A DNA stretch of 64,000 nt from Amorphochlora amoebiformis (Eukaryota > Cercozoa > Chlorarachniophyceae). Shown one piece after another: positions 1 through 15,460 of the stretch (within the stretch, counting starts at the first letter, position 1; each line of letters opens with the position of its first letter). The notes under the pieces were generated by a model. That model had not been told where the DNA came from and did not search any database. It was given only the letters and a program-made list of their open reading frames with translations. Location: the NCBI GenBank assembly GCA_054601695.1, contig BAAHQB010000424.1, positions 45,370-109,369 on the forward strand. Reading direction: 5' to 3'. Both the position numbers and the translations under genes were made by a program.

Positions 1-149
1 TATACATGCAAAAAGCGGGAAAGAAAGAGAGAAATAGGAAAAAAACCTTCCTGGTTTTCTACATACTATATATATATATATATATATATACATGCAAAAA
101 GCGGGAAAGAAAGAGAGAAATAGGAAAAAAACCTTCCTGGTTTTCTACA

Positions 150-191
<42 letters not shown>

Positions 192-258
192 ACATGCAAA
201 AAGCGGGAAAGAAAGAGAGAAATAGGAAACATAGCTTGCTGGTTTTCTACATACTATA
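1..258. repeat. Three-copy tandem repeat separated by (TA)n
   Basis: A purine-rich unit beginning catgcaaaaagcgggaaag and ending ggttttctacatactata occurs three times, starting near 5, 91 and 193. Each copy is followed by a (TA)n tract of a different length. The third copy has a few substitutions near its end. No gene is seen here. Confidence 0.9.
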
Positions 259-561
259 TGCTAGCTAACCCATAAGGTAAAATACAATACCGGGAAGGTG
301 CCACTGGAGTTTCGAATCTAAGGATTAAATATTAATAAATAGATGTGTTGTAATATATGCATGTGTATATTTATGTGTATGTGTATACATATATATATAT
401 ATATATATATGTGTATGTGCACCACATATACTGCATATTATATTTTACACACATACACACATGCATAATTTCATATATTAACATATCTATATAAATATAT
501 AAATACATTCATATATATATACATATTTGCAGGACACATATAATATCTATATTATAAAAAT

Positions 562-601
<40 letters not shown>

Positions 602-640
602 AACGTATACAATATTAAAACACATATACACACATGCACA
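259..640. repeat. TA/CA low-complexity stretch
   Basis: A short unique piece (about 262-350) is followed by interleaved (TA)n, (TG)n and (CA)n runs. Reading frames through it are microsatellite translations. I see no gene. Confidence 0.7.
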
Positions 641-643
641 CAT

Positions 644-913
644 ACTACACTAACCTTAACCTCTAACCCTAACCCTAACCCTAACCCTAACCGTAACCGA
701 GTCAATGGTCCTCGGACTAAGACATGCTGGAAAATCCGATCCTAACCCTAACCCTAACCCTAACCCTAACCCTGACCCTAATCCTAACCTTAACCGTACC
801 GAGTCAATGGTCAGGAGTCATGCTGAAAAATCTGATCCTAACCCTAACCTAACCCTAACCCTAACCTTGACCCTGACCCTAACCCTAACTCTAACCCTAA
901 CCCTAACCACACA

Positions 914-985
<72 letters not shown>

Positions 986-1197
986 CACTAAAACGCATGT
1001 GCACACTAATCCAAACCCTAACCCTAACCCTAACCCTAAACCTAACCGTACCGAGTCAATGGTCCTCGGACTCATTTTGGATAATCTGATCCTAACCCTA
1101 ACCCTAACCCTAACCCTAACCCAAACCCTAACCGTAACCATACACACGCACACACACACATATATACACGTATATATATATATATGTATGAATATAT

Positions 1198-1253
<56 letters not shown>

Positions 1254-1740
1254 CACATAAACATGTATGCACACTAAGCCTAACTCTAACCCTAACCCAA
1301 CCCTAACCCTAAAAGTGCCGAGTCAATGGTGCTCGGACTAAGACATTCTGAATAATCTGATCCTAACCCTAACACTAACACTAACCCTAACCCTAACCCT
1401 AACCTTAACCTTAACACACCCACATAACACACACAGATATACACATATATATATATATATATATGTTATATAATTATATATATATTACATGTATTTATAT
1501 ATATGTATGTATATATGTATATATGTTCATATATATATATATATATCACGTACACATATACACACTAACCCTAACCCTAACCCTAACCCTAACCCTAGCT
1601 CTAACGCTAACCCTAACCGTATCGAGTCAATGGTCCTCGGACTAAGACATGCTGAACAATCTGATCCTAACTCTAACCCTGACCCTAACCCTAACCTTAA
1701 CCCTAACCCTAACCCTAAACCTAACCAAACACACACACAC
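644..1740. repeat. Telomere-type CCCTAA arrays with a recurrent ~45-base spacer
   Basis: Blocks of CCCTAA and its variants (ACCTAA, CTCTAA, CCTTAA) alternate with CA and TA arrays. Between CCCTAA blocks sits a conserved spacer, gagtcaatggtcctcggact followed by aagacatgctga and then aatctgatcc. It appears five times, near 699, 801, 1053, 1319 and 1625. The composite order CCCTAA - spacer - CCCTAA - CA - TA resembles a subtelomeric higher-order repeat. The strand is such that the G-rich strand is the minus strand. Confidence 0.9.
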
Positions 1741-1828
1741 ACACATATATATGTATATATATATATATATTTCTATAATTACATTGATAGTGACGAGATG
1801 TAAGTCGCAGCAAACCTGAGGGAGTATA

Positions 1829-1859
<31 letters not shown>

Positions 1860-1907
1860 CATGCATACATACATATATATATATGTAATATATATATATA
1901 TACACAC

Positions 1908-1949
<42 letters not shown>

Positions 1950-2126
1950 TATGCATATATATGTATAATATATTTATATATATATATATATATATATGTG
2001 TATATAAATATATACGTATACATATGAGTGTACATAATAAAAATGTATACGAACACATACACACACATAGATATAGGTAAAAAATGCATATACATACATA
2101 CTTTACATATTTATATGTATACATAC

Positions 2127-2169
<43 letters not shown>

Positions 2170-2243
2170 TGCTTAATATACATGCATGTATTATTATATA
2201 TATATATTTATACATACATAACATATATAGATACACACACACA

Positions 2244-2274
<31 letters not shown>

Positions 2275-2335
2275 TGTAGAACTACTATGAATATACAAGT
2301 ATACATGTAATATATTACCGCAGTCCCAAACCCCC
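1741..2335. repeat. (TA)n/(CA)n microsatellites
   Basis: Almost entirely TA with short CATACA and CACA interruptions. A small non-repetitive island (about 1780-1825) shows no splice-bounded reading frame. Confidence 0.8.
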
Positions 2336-2359
2336 TCTCTCTCGATGACTCAACTATCT

Positions 2360-2572
2360 CCGAAATACGAAACCTAAGTATTTACATATCTATATTATAC
2401 GAAACCTAAGGATTTATATCAATATTATGCGAAGTCTAAGGATGTACATCTGTATTATACGAAACCTAAGGATTTACATATCTATATTATACGAAACCTA
2501 AGGATATCAATATTATACGAAGTCTAAGGATGTACATCTGTATTATACGAAACCTAAGGATTTACATGTGTG
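2360..2572. repeat. Tandem repeat, ~30-base unit (cgaaacctaaggatttacat)
   Basis: At least seven diverged copies of tatacgaaacctaaggattt, alternating with a variant gcgaagtctaaggatgtaca. Two subtypes alternate, so the array looks like a higher-order repeat: the pair 'cctaaggattt...' and 'tctaaggatgt...' recurs as a unit. Confidence 0.85.
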
Positions 2573-2584
2573 TTCAGATTTCTG

Positions 2585-3062
2585 GTTGCGAAAAAAAAAA
2601 ATAGAAAAAAAGAGGAGAGGAAGAGATAGATAGATGGATAGAGAGATATACATACTCGAGGGGATATCTTCATATGTTTGCGTATATATGTATATATATA
2701 TAAACATATATATATACATTTTACAAATATACATATAAATATATATATATATATACATATATATATTTCTATATATATATATATATATAGATAAATAGAT
2801 GTAAATAGCTCTATAGATAAAAAACATATACATATGTACATATATCTATATGTAAAAATATATCCGTAATCCAAAATCTAAAAAATTCACATCTATATGT
2901 TTAGATATCCTTCTATATACTCTTAACCTGATACACAGAAAAGAAAGAGTGAAAGAGAGAGAGAGAGAAGAGAGAGAGAGAAAAAAAAAAAAATAGAGAA
3001 AAATAGGCGAAAATAGAGAGAAAGAGAGAAAAAATAAAAAAAAAAAGAAGAGAGAGAGAGGG
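2585..3062. repeat. Purine-rich tracts flanking a TA array
   Basis: A/G-only runs at about 2586-2650 and 2936-3062 flank TA-rich DNA. No coding signal is seen. Confidence 0.7.
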
Positions 3063-3415
3063 CTAGAGGTGTTAGTGCTTAGTTGTCAGGTAATATGCCT
3101 TCTTGGAGAATTCGCCTTAATTTTTTTAAGTTTCATCGCGACGCAATATGGTACCCATGCCTTGTCGGCATCGACCTATATGTGTATATTGATAGATACA
3201 TCTGTATTTATTATAAGTGTAAATATAAATATATACATATATATATATATGTATATATTATATATATATATATATATAATATATATATATATATATAGAG
3301 CTACATGCCTTTATGTCTGCAAAACATCTATATGTATATAGATATATATGTGTGTGTATATATCTGTATGTATGTATGTATGTAAATATATATATATATA
3401 TATATATATATTACA

Positions 3416-3446
<31 letters not shown>

Positions 3447-3456
3447 GTATATTACA

Positions 3457-3540
<84 letters not shown>

Positions 3541-3630
3541 CATATGTATATATATATGTATATATATATATATATATAAATATATGTACATATATGTACA
3601 TATATTTACGAGCACGTATACGTATAAAAT

Positions 3631-3675
<45 letters not shown>

Positions 3676-3727
3676 TTTTTATATGCGTACACACGTATGT
3701 ATCTTTATATATGTAATATATTTCCGA

Positions 3728-3761
<34 letters not shown>

Positions 3762-3900
3762 ACATACATATATCCATGACATATATTCATATGAAACAAG
3801 CGAATACCAGCTCCCCCGGGCAGTAGCGAGTGAGATGTTCCTTCAGAGACTTCCGAAGACTCTCCAACACTTGAGCATGCCTAGGTATATGATTATATTT
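3063..3900. repeat. TA arrays with two small unique islands
   Basis: Unique islands lie at about 3063-3185 and 3790-3895. Neither gives a reading frame with credible splice borders and a recognisable protein. The rest is (TA)n with rare TG or AC interruptions. Confidence 0.6.
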
Positions 3901-4235
3901 ACGGTTAGAGTTACAGCGCTACGGTGTTAACGGTACTACCGTTATGGTAACGGTGTTACCGTTACGGTTACAGTTACATGGTAAAAGTTACGGCTGCGGT
4001 TACGGCGCTATGGTCACGGTTACGGCGCTACAGGTACGGTTACGGCGCTACGGTTACGGCGCTACGGTTGCGGCGCTACGGTTACGGCGCTACGGTTACG
4101 GCGCTACGGTTACGGCGCTACGGTTACGGCGTTATGGTTACGGCTACGGCGCTACGGTTACGGCTACGGCTGATGTTAAGGTTACGGTTACGAATATAGC
4201 CACGGTTACATAAGTAACGGTTACAGTTATAATTT
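3900..4235. repeat. GGTTACGGCGCTAC minisatellite grading into TTACGG repeats
   Basis: The core (about 4008-4165) is a 14-base unit ggttacggcgctac repeated about nine times with few changes. The flanks (3905-4005 and 4165-4235) are irregular TTACGG and GTTACNG hexamers such as ggttacggttacagttac. This block is strikingly GC-rich for the window. Because 14 is not divisible by 3, the long reading frame through it is a frame-shifting Leu/Arg/Tyr/Gly repeat and is not taken as a protein. Confidence 0.9.
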
Positions 4236-4355
4236 CGCCGTTTAGGTTGTAGTGGTTTCGTGTGGGATAGAAGGAATGTAGTTATATATATATATATGCA
4301 TATGTGTGTGTATAATATACATATAAAAACATTTGTACATGTATGTATATATACT

Positions 4356-4389
<34 letters not shown>

Positions 4390-4551
4390 CATATATATAA
4401 TACACAATATATATATATATATATGTATATACACACATATATTTATGTACTTGTAATCTATAGTACGCAATGTATTTTTGTATGTGAATGTATAATACAC
4501 AATATATATATTTACATAAATATATATATATATATATATGTATTGTCAATA

Positions 4552-4595
<44 letters not shown>

Positions 4596-4598
<3 letters not shown>

Positions 4599-4698
4599 GT
4601 ATATCCTTTTTACTTGTCTTTGCGTATGCCTATTATGAGTTCCTTTCCTTACATATATATATATATATATACATATATATATACACACACATAAATAA

Positions 4699-4744
<46 letters not shown>

Positions 4745-4795
4745 ATCATTTTTACTTGTCTTTGCGTATGCCTATTATGAGTTCCTTTCCTCTGC
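4596..4795. repeat. Duplicated 44-base segment around a TA array
   Basis: The sequence tttttacttgtctttgcgta followed by tgcctattatgagttccttt occurs at about 4607-4652 and again at about 4749-4792, with TA arrays between. This is a recent local duplication with a microsatellite at the boundary. Confidence 0.85.
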
Positions 4796-4799
4796 GAGA

Positions 4800-5060
4800 A
4801 AAACCGAGACCTTGGATGGTTTATAATAAAATTAGCATATATATATATACATATTATATTATCTATATATATATATATATTTGTGTGTATGTATACATGT
4901 GTATGTGGACATCTATACCCATGTAAATATGGGTATAGGTTTAGACATGTAGAGACATATATATTGCTCATACCTTGGCATATACATGTATATATGTAAT
5001 ATATGTATATATGTATATATATATATCTATGTTATACGAATGTATAAATTATACCCACAA

Positions 5061-5100
<40 letters not shown>

Positions 5101-5119
5101 GTACATATATATATGTATA

Positions 5120-5202
<83 letters not shown>

Positions 5203-5223
5203 TATATACATATTGCTATATAC

Positions 5224-5260
<37 letters not shown>

Positions 5261-5342
5261 ACATGTATGCATACACACACGCACACACACGCACACACAC
5301 GCACACACACGCACACACACACACAAACACACACACACACAC

Positions 5343-5376
<34 letters not shown>

Positions 5377-5430
5377 TTTACGGGAATATGTGCATATAAG
5401 TATATATGAAATAAGAATATGTCATACATT

Positions 5431-5462
<32 letters not shown>

Positions 5463-5643
5463 CCAATTTATATATGCATTTATATATCCATAATATACGT
5501 ACATACAAACAAAATATAATGCAATCCATACAATCGACCATAAAGGATAAGGGTGAGTATATACATGTATCTATACATACATATATGTATATAACTAATT
5601 ATATGTATATATATATATGTATATATATATATATGTATATATG

Positions 5644-5693
<50 letters not shown>

Positions 5694-5740
5694 GTAACAC
5701 AATTCAGATATAATTGACATTAAAGGGTAAGGAGGGGTAA

Positions 5741-5778
<38 letters not shown>

Positions 5779-5908
5779 GTATATAAATATATCTATATCA
5801 TATACATATATATGTATATGCATAAATATACATGTATATATGTATATGTACACATTTATCCATACATATATAATATAAATATGTAAATATATATATATAT
5901 ATACATAC

Positions 5909-5939
<31 letters not shown>

Positions 5940-5954
5940 TATATATATATATCA

Positions 5955-5987
<33 letters not shown>

Positions 5988-6160
5988 ACATATACATACA
6001 TACATACATACATACATAATATAACACATATGCAATCGACCTTGAAGGGTAAGGAGGAGGTAAGGCAAAATCTTCGGAAAAAAATGAGGGATCTCCTCCG
6101 TCTTTTTAAATTTATTTTTGTTTTTATTTTTTTTACTTTTTCAACGTGAAATAGGTAATG
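4800..6160. repeat. TA and CA arrays with a thrice-repeated short island
   Basis: Contains a (CACACG)-type array at about 5270-5343. A small island (aatcgacc..aaagg.taaggg) recurs near 5530, 5712 and 6032. No supported gene is seen. Confidence 0.6.
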
Positions 6161-6164
6161 GAGA

Positions 6165-6267
6165 GCGAGAGAGATAGATAGATGGAGAGAGAGAGAGGAG
6201 AGAGAGAGAGGAGAGAGAGAAGAGAGAGAGAGAGAAGAGAGAGAGAGAGAAGAGAGAGAGAGAGAAA

Positions 6268-6299
<32 letters not shown>

Positions 6300-6314
6300 G
6301 AGAGAGGGAGAGAG

Positions 6315-6370
<56 letters not shown>

Positions 6371-6409
6371 GAGAGAGGAGAGAGAGATAGAGGAGTTAGA
6401 GAGAGAGAG

Positions 6410-6490
<81 letters not shown>

Positions 6491-6518
6491 GAGAGAGAGA
6501 GAGGAGAGAGAGAGAGAG

Positions 6519-6550
<32 letters not shown>

Positions 6551-6935
6551 GAGAGAGAGGGAGAGGAGAGAGAGAGAGAAAGGAGAGAGAGAGAGGGGAG
6601 AGAGAGAGAGGAGAGCGAGAGGGAGGAGAGAGAGAGGGAGGAGAGAGAGAGAGAGGAGAGAGAGAGAGGAGATGAGAGAGAGAGGAGAGAGAGGGGGAGA
6701 GAGGAGAGAAAGGGAGAGAGAGGAGAGAGAGAGAGAAGAGAGAGAGAGAGAAGAGAGAGAGAGAGAAGAGAGAGAGAGAGAAGAGAGAGAGTGGGGGGGA
6801 GAGGGAGAGAGAGGAGAGAGAGAGGAGAGAGAGAGAGGAGAGAGAGAAGAGAGAGAGAGAGAGAGGAGAGAGAGAGAAAAGAGAGAGGGAGAGATGAGAG
6901 AGAGAGGAGAGAGAGAGAGAGAGAGGGAGACAATA
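6165..6935. repeat. ~770-base GAGA polypurine block
   Basis: Nearly pure A/G on the plus strand, built from GAGAGAG runs interrupted by single extra A or G residues. Long Glu/Arg frames (plus) and Ser/Leu frames (minus) run through it because there are almost no pyrimidines to make stop codons. They are not genes. Confidence 0.95.
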
Positions 6936-6944
6936 AGCGCACGT

Positions 6945-7195
6945 TCTCTCTCTCCATCTATCTTCTCCTGTTCTGTGATCTCTCTTTCTCCCTCTGCGTC
7001 TCTTTCTCTCTCTCTCTCTCTGTGTCTCTTTCTCTCTCTCTCTCTTTGTCTCTTTCTCTCTCTCTCTTTCTCTCTCTGTGTCTCTTTCTCTCTCTCTCTT
7101 TCTCTCTCTGTGTCTCTTTCTCTCTCTCTCTCTCTGTGTCTCTTTCTCTCTCTCTCTCTCTCTTTTTCTCTTTCTCTCTCTCTCTCTGTGTGTGT
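6945..7195. repeat. ~250-base CTCT polypyrimidine block
   Basis: Runs of CTCTCT with periodic TGTGTCTCTTT interruptions. It directly follows the polypurine block, so the two can pair as a long imperfect inverted repeat with a short loop around 6935-6960. Confidence 0.9.
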
Positions 7196-7240
7196 GAGAC
7201 ACGTATGAAGATAGAGGGAAGAATGGGTTACTATCAAAAC

Positions 7241-7292
7241 CTCGAAGGCTTTGAGGGCTACGGCAACCTGAAATGTATGAATATATAAATAA

Positions 7293-7337
<45 letters not shown>

Positions 7338-7359
7338 CATCTATGTATACATACATAAA

Positions 7360-7400
<41 letters not shown>

Positions 7401-7537
7401 TATATGTATTTATATATACATATATACATGCCTATATATATATACATATATATTATATATATATATATACATATATATACATGTACATATATACACATAC
7501 ATATATATATATATACATACATATATACATATATATG

Positions 7538-7635
<98 letters not shown>

Positions 7636-7700
7636 CTGACCTTTGCTGCGGCGTGTCTAGAGCACTTAAGTAGTCCAAGAGGTATATGCAGAGCGTTTAC
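7241..7700 (-). CDS. Partial unknown gene, two exons
   Basis: Two phase-0 exons with good borders are visible on the minus strand. The first (7641-7700, after taccgcag and before gtcagt) encodes [20 protein letters not shown]. The second (7241-7267, after catttcag and before gttttg) encodes VAVALKAFE. Joined, they give a 29-residue amphipathic, Ala/Leu/Lys-rich helix-like segment. I do not recognise the protein. Other exons would have to lie upstream beyond 7700 or downstream below 7241, where I find only microsatellites and the GA/CT block, so the gene may be a fragment or pseudogene. Evidence is limited to splice borders and non-repetitive composition. Confidence 0.35.
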
Positions 7701-7831
7701 CTGCGGTATATATATATATATATTTGTATGTATATTATATATATCTATATATTTATATGTATGAATGTATATATATGTATATGTATTTAATATATTAACC
7801 TATATATATATGCAAATATATATGTATGTAC

Positions 7832-7873
<42 letters not shown>

Positions 7874-7935
7874 CTCGGGATGTATATACAATAGGTAATT
7901 GCATTATATATACATATATATATATATATATATTC

Positions 7936-8021
<86 letters not shown>

Positions 8022-8252
8022 CTAGGCATACATGCAAACCTTCCCTTCGGCATAGAAAGTGATTGATCAAAATTTTCAGTGTGTATATATTCATATATAT
8101 ATATATATATATATAGCTAGGCATACATGCAAACCTTCCCTTCGGCATAGAAAAGTGATTGATGACCATTTTCAGTGTACTATATTTTTCTATTCATAGG
8201 TATGTATTTTGCAGTTTCAGAGTATATACATATATATATATATATGTATATA

Positions 8253-8330
<78 letters not shown>

Positions 8331-8423
8331 TATATATATATATATATATTTGTGTATCTATGTAAATAAATTATATGCATGCATGAAGTGTATTTATTTA
8401 TACCTACGAGAGAAGACTATGTT

Positions 8424-8477
<54 letters not shown>

Positions 8478-8554
8478 ACAATTATATGTATATATATATA
8501 TATATATACAATATATACAATTTATATATATATATATTATTTATGTATAAATAT

Positions 8555-8599
<45 letters not shown>

Positions 8600-8650
8600 A
8601 AAGAAATATATATATATGAAATAAAAATAAAACTACATACGGATGTATAA

Positions 8651-8747
<97 letters not shown>

Positions 8748-8815
8748 CATTTACACATACCCCATATATCTGTATGCATACACTACAGCGATATCAATTT
8801 TAGAGTTAGGGTTAT
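7268..8815. repeat. TA arrays with a duplicated island
   Basis: Apart from the exon at 7641-7700, this is mostly (TA)n. The island gctaggcatacatgcaaacc / ttcccttcggcatagaaa / gtgattgat occurs twice, at about 8020-8066 and 8115-8163, each copy preceded by a long (TA)n array. An unrelated small island near 8380-8425 has no gene signal. Confidence 0.75.
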
Positions 8816-8840
8816 GGTCAAGGCATAACGCTAACATTAG

Positions 8841-8886
<46 letters not shown>

Positions 8887-8965
8887 GTATCATAGACTCC
8901 CATTAGGTTAGGGTTAAAACATATAACAGTGACACTACTCTGTTAGCATTAGGGATATGGTTAGG

Positions 8966-9033
8966 ATTATAGGTACGTTAGGGTTAGGGTTAGGGTTAGG
9001 GTTAGGGTTAGGGTTAGGGTTAGGGTTAGGGTT
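8966..9033. repeat. Interstitial (TTAGGG)n tract
   Basis: About ten head-to-tail TTAGGG units on the plus strand, preceded by degenerate TTAGGG-like sequence from about 8800. Flanks are (TA)n and a short unique segment, so this is internal rather than terminal. Confidence 0.95.
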
Positions 9034-9104
9034 ACGGGAACGTAGCACTTCGGGGAGTCAATGTTGGCTGTTGATTTCACTGTGTTTGGTAGTATATGTT
9101 TATT

Positions 9105-9149
<45 letters not shown>

Positions 9150-9198
9150 TTGGTAGTGTATATATGTCTTATGCATATAGTAGACATTCATTTTGATA

Positions 9199-9234
<36 letters not shown>

Positions 9235-9306
9235 TTAATATGTCTATTAACACATGCACTCAATAGATATGTACGTGAATTTATATAGATAATTATATAT
9301 ATATAT

Positions 9307-9351
<45 letters not shown>

Positions 9352-9440
9352 TACATATATATACACGTATAAACACTTATTAAAAATGCACATGTCTACA
9401 CATACATATATATGTATATATATAAATATATATATATATA

Positions 9441-9498
<58 letters not shown>

Positions 9499-9885
9499 CA
9501 TAATATATATTATATATATATACACGTATAAATATTTATTAAAAACATATATATATATATGTCTATATATATATATACATATATATATGTATATGTATAT
9601 GTATGTACCCTCTTCCTGAAACTCTCGAACTTTCGCGAAAACCTCATCGCTAACTGAAATGTATATATATATATATGTATGTACAGACATAATATACATA
9701 AACATATTCACATGTATATATTAATATATTTTAACTAATATGTTGATATATCTACATACATATGTAAATACATATATACTATATACATATATTATCTTCA
9801 CATATATAATATATACGTATAAATGTCTATATATATATATCTGTATATAGAAACATGTTCATTTATATGCATTATGGATATGTAT

Positions 9886-9930
<45 letters not shown>

Positions 9931-10068
9931 GTGTGTATATACTTCTAAATAATACAAATTACAAGAAAACAGTAAGTAATGTGAGATATATATAATGGTT
10001 TAATGCAGCGTAACATAAGATAAACATATTACAATATAACATAATACACACACCCACAAATATATTTT

Positions 10069-10111
<43 letters not shown>

Positions 10112-10112
10112 G

Positions 10113-10150
<38 letters not shown>

Positions 10151-10180
10151 CATATACATAGACATGTATGTATCTATGTC
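9034..10180. repeat. TA-rich DNA, no gene seen
   Basis: Mostly (TA)n. A repeated motif acacgtataaa.acttattaaaaa occurs near 9363 and 9521. A short unique island at about 9606-9660 has no supported reading frame. Confidence 0.6.
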
Positions 10181-10184
10181 TATA

Positions 10185-10237
10185 TACATATTAATTACCC
10201 AGACGCACTGCAATGACATGCGTAAAACGATTACATA

Positions 10238-10270
<33 letters not shown>

Positions 10271-10376
10271 TATATACATATGTATATATATATATAAATA
10301 TATATATAAACATGTATGTATCTATATCTATATACATATATTAATTACCCAGACGCACTGTGTAAAACGATTACAC

Positions 10377-10423
<47 letters not shown>

Positions 10424-10577
10424 AATGTATAAACATGTATGTATCTATATATAAATATACATATATTAATTACCCAGACGCACTGCAATGACATGCGTAA
10501 AACGATTACATACACACACATACATATATATATACATATATATATATATACATATGTATATATATATATGTATATAT

Positions 10578-10655
<78 letters not shown>

Positions 10656-10746
10656 ATGTATGTATATATATATAAATATACATACATTAATTACCCAGAC
10701 GCACTGCAATGACATGCGTAAAACGATTACACACATATATATATAT

Positions 10747-10792
<46 letters not shown>

Positions 10793-10863
10793 CTAAACAT
10801 GTATGTATCTATATACATATATTAATTACCCAGACGCACTGCAATGACATGCGTAAAACGATT

Positions 10864-10953
<90 letters not shown>

Positions 10954-11068
10954 CTAAACATGTATGTATCTATATACATATATTAATTACCCAGACGCAC
11001 TGCGATGACATGCGTAAAACGATTACACACATATATATATATATATATACATACATATATATATATAT

Positions 11069-11116
<48 letters not shown>

Positions 11117-11192
11117 ATGTATGTATCCATATATAAATACACATACATTAATTACCCAGACGCACTGCAATGACATGCGTAAAACGATTACC
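10185..11192. repeat. Seven-copy tandem repeat with TA spacers (~75-base core)
   Basis: The core runs taaacatgtatgtatctata ... ttaattacccagacgcactg caatgacatgcgtaaaacga ttac. It occurs seven times, with the gacgcactg motif near 10203, 10352, 10479, 10699, 10835, 10995 and 11160. Cores are nearly identical, while the intervening (TA)n/(CA)n tracts differ in length. The second copy lacks the stretch caatgacatg. Uniform orientation and a spacing of roughly 130-220 bases indicate tandem amplification of a core plus microsatellite unit. Confidence 0.92.
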
Positions 11193-11248
11193 CCCTCCGC
11201 CAGGCAAAACATCTAAATCCCTAATAGATCTCTTATTGGCAGATTCCT

Positions 11249-11304
<56 letters not shown>

Positions 11305-11334
11305 CATATAAATGAAACTTCCGGTATTTTCGTT

Positions 11335-11405
11335 GGCTTAGCTAGGGCTACGGTTAGGGTTAGAAGTAAGATTAGGGTTAGGATTAGGGTTAGGGTTGGG
11401 ATTAC
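11335..11405. repeat. Degenerate TTAGGG tract
   Basis: gctagggctacggttagggt followed by imperfect TTAGGG units (ttagaagtaag, ttaggatt). This is an interstitial telomere-like remnant inside a small unique island (11195-11490). Confidence 0.75.
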
Positions 11406-11489
11406 ATCCATATCGATTTCGGGAAGCCTGAGAGGTCTTTTATTTGATTTTACGTAATCTTCACCAGAGGATATTACTAGAGGGCCCAC

Positions 11490-14820
<3,331 letters not shown>

Positions 14821-15460
14821 GCTACCTCCTAAGCCACACATAACTTCCACCCCAGCCCTCCTCTACCGCAAGACCTAATTGGAACCTAACCCTAGCCCGT
14901 ACCCCAGGCTTAGTCGTCACTCTCTGTGACATCTGCCTCGATGTCAGTCGGCTGGCTATCCCACGATGCCCCCCCCTCCTTACCCAAGCCCCATTCCGTC
15001 CTCCGGCGGCCATTCGCCTCCTCTTAGACCGCATTAAGTGCCTATTGGAGGTCTGAGGGCCTACGGCTGAAGGAGATTTTGGTATTAGATGCTTATTTTT
15101 AAGGTTCAGAGATATCTTCCCGCCGGATTCATTCCGACGATTCCCTCAGGGTACTTTTTGTGAATAAACGGGACCGAACCAAAGTCTTAAATGTATAGTT
15201 TTACATTTCATGTAGTACAACGATAAGTACCTAATAGAATGGCGAAAACAAGACCCGCCAGCGGCCCCATCCTCACCTTGTCCCCCATCTTGGACCCACG
15301 GCATTGAGGTGTCCCACGGATGTCCGTTGTAATGTTGAACTGTGACGCTTTTGTCCCACGGATGTCCCCTCCTGTACTAGCCGAAAAGTTATAAAATCCT
15401 GGATAAAGGACACGTGTCCAAGTACCCCACCCAATCACGTAACCTGGCGCAAAGCTCAGG
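14821..15460. other. Non-repetitive island upstream of the SCP2 gene, possible divergent gene
   Basis: About 640 bases of normal-complexity DNA precede the SCP2 start. On the minus strand there are exon-like pieces: a start MGDK at 15288-15277 followed by a gtgagg donor; KKYPEGIVGMNPAGRYL near 15145-15095; and an acidic end QPTDIEADVTESDD with a TAA near 14923. I could not join these in phase, so no gene is called. The position, head-to-head with SCP2, matches the two clear divergent pairs elsewhere in the window. Confidence 0.3.

Noticed and set aside
3348-3716. Numerous Ile/Tyr-repeat reading frames throughout the window
   Set aside because: (TA)n reads as alternating Ile-Tyr in every frame on both strands until an interruption. 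These are not proteins.
3944-4213. Leu/Arg/Tyr/Gly repeat frames across the 14-base minisatellite
   Set aside because: The repeat length shifts frame every unit, giving protein-like but periodic translations. No start or splice context.
5798-7678. Very long minus-strand frame (over 600 residues) of Ser/Leu, Arg/Glu and Ile/Tyr repeats
   Set aside because: It is a translation of the GA, CT and TA repeats; absence of stops follows from composition. It has no domain, start context or splice structure.
10185-11192. Regularly spaced repeats resembling a CRISPR array
   Set aside because: The host is eukaryotic, the intervening sequences are TA/CA microsatellites rather than unique spacers, and no cas genes are present. 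It is a tandem satellite.
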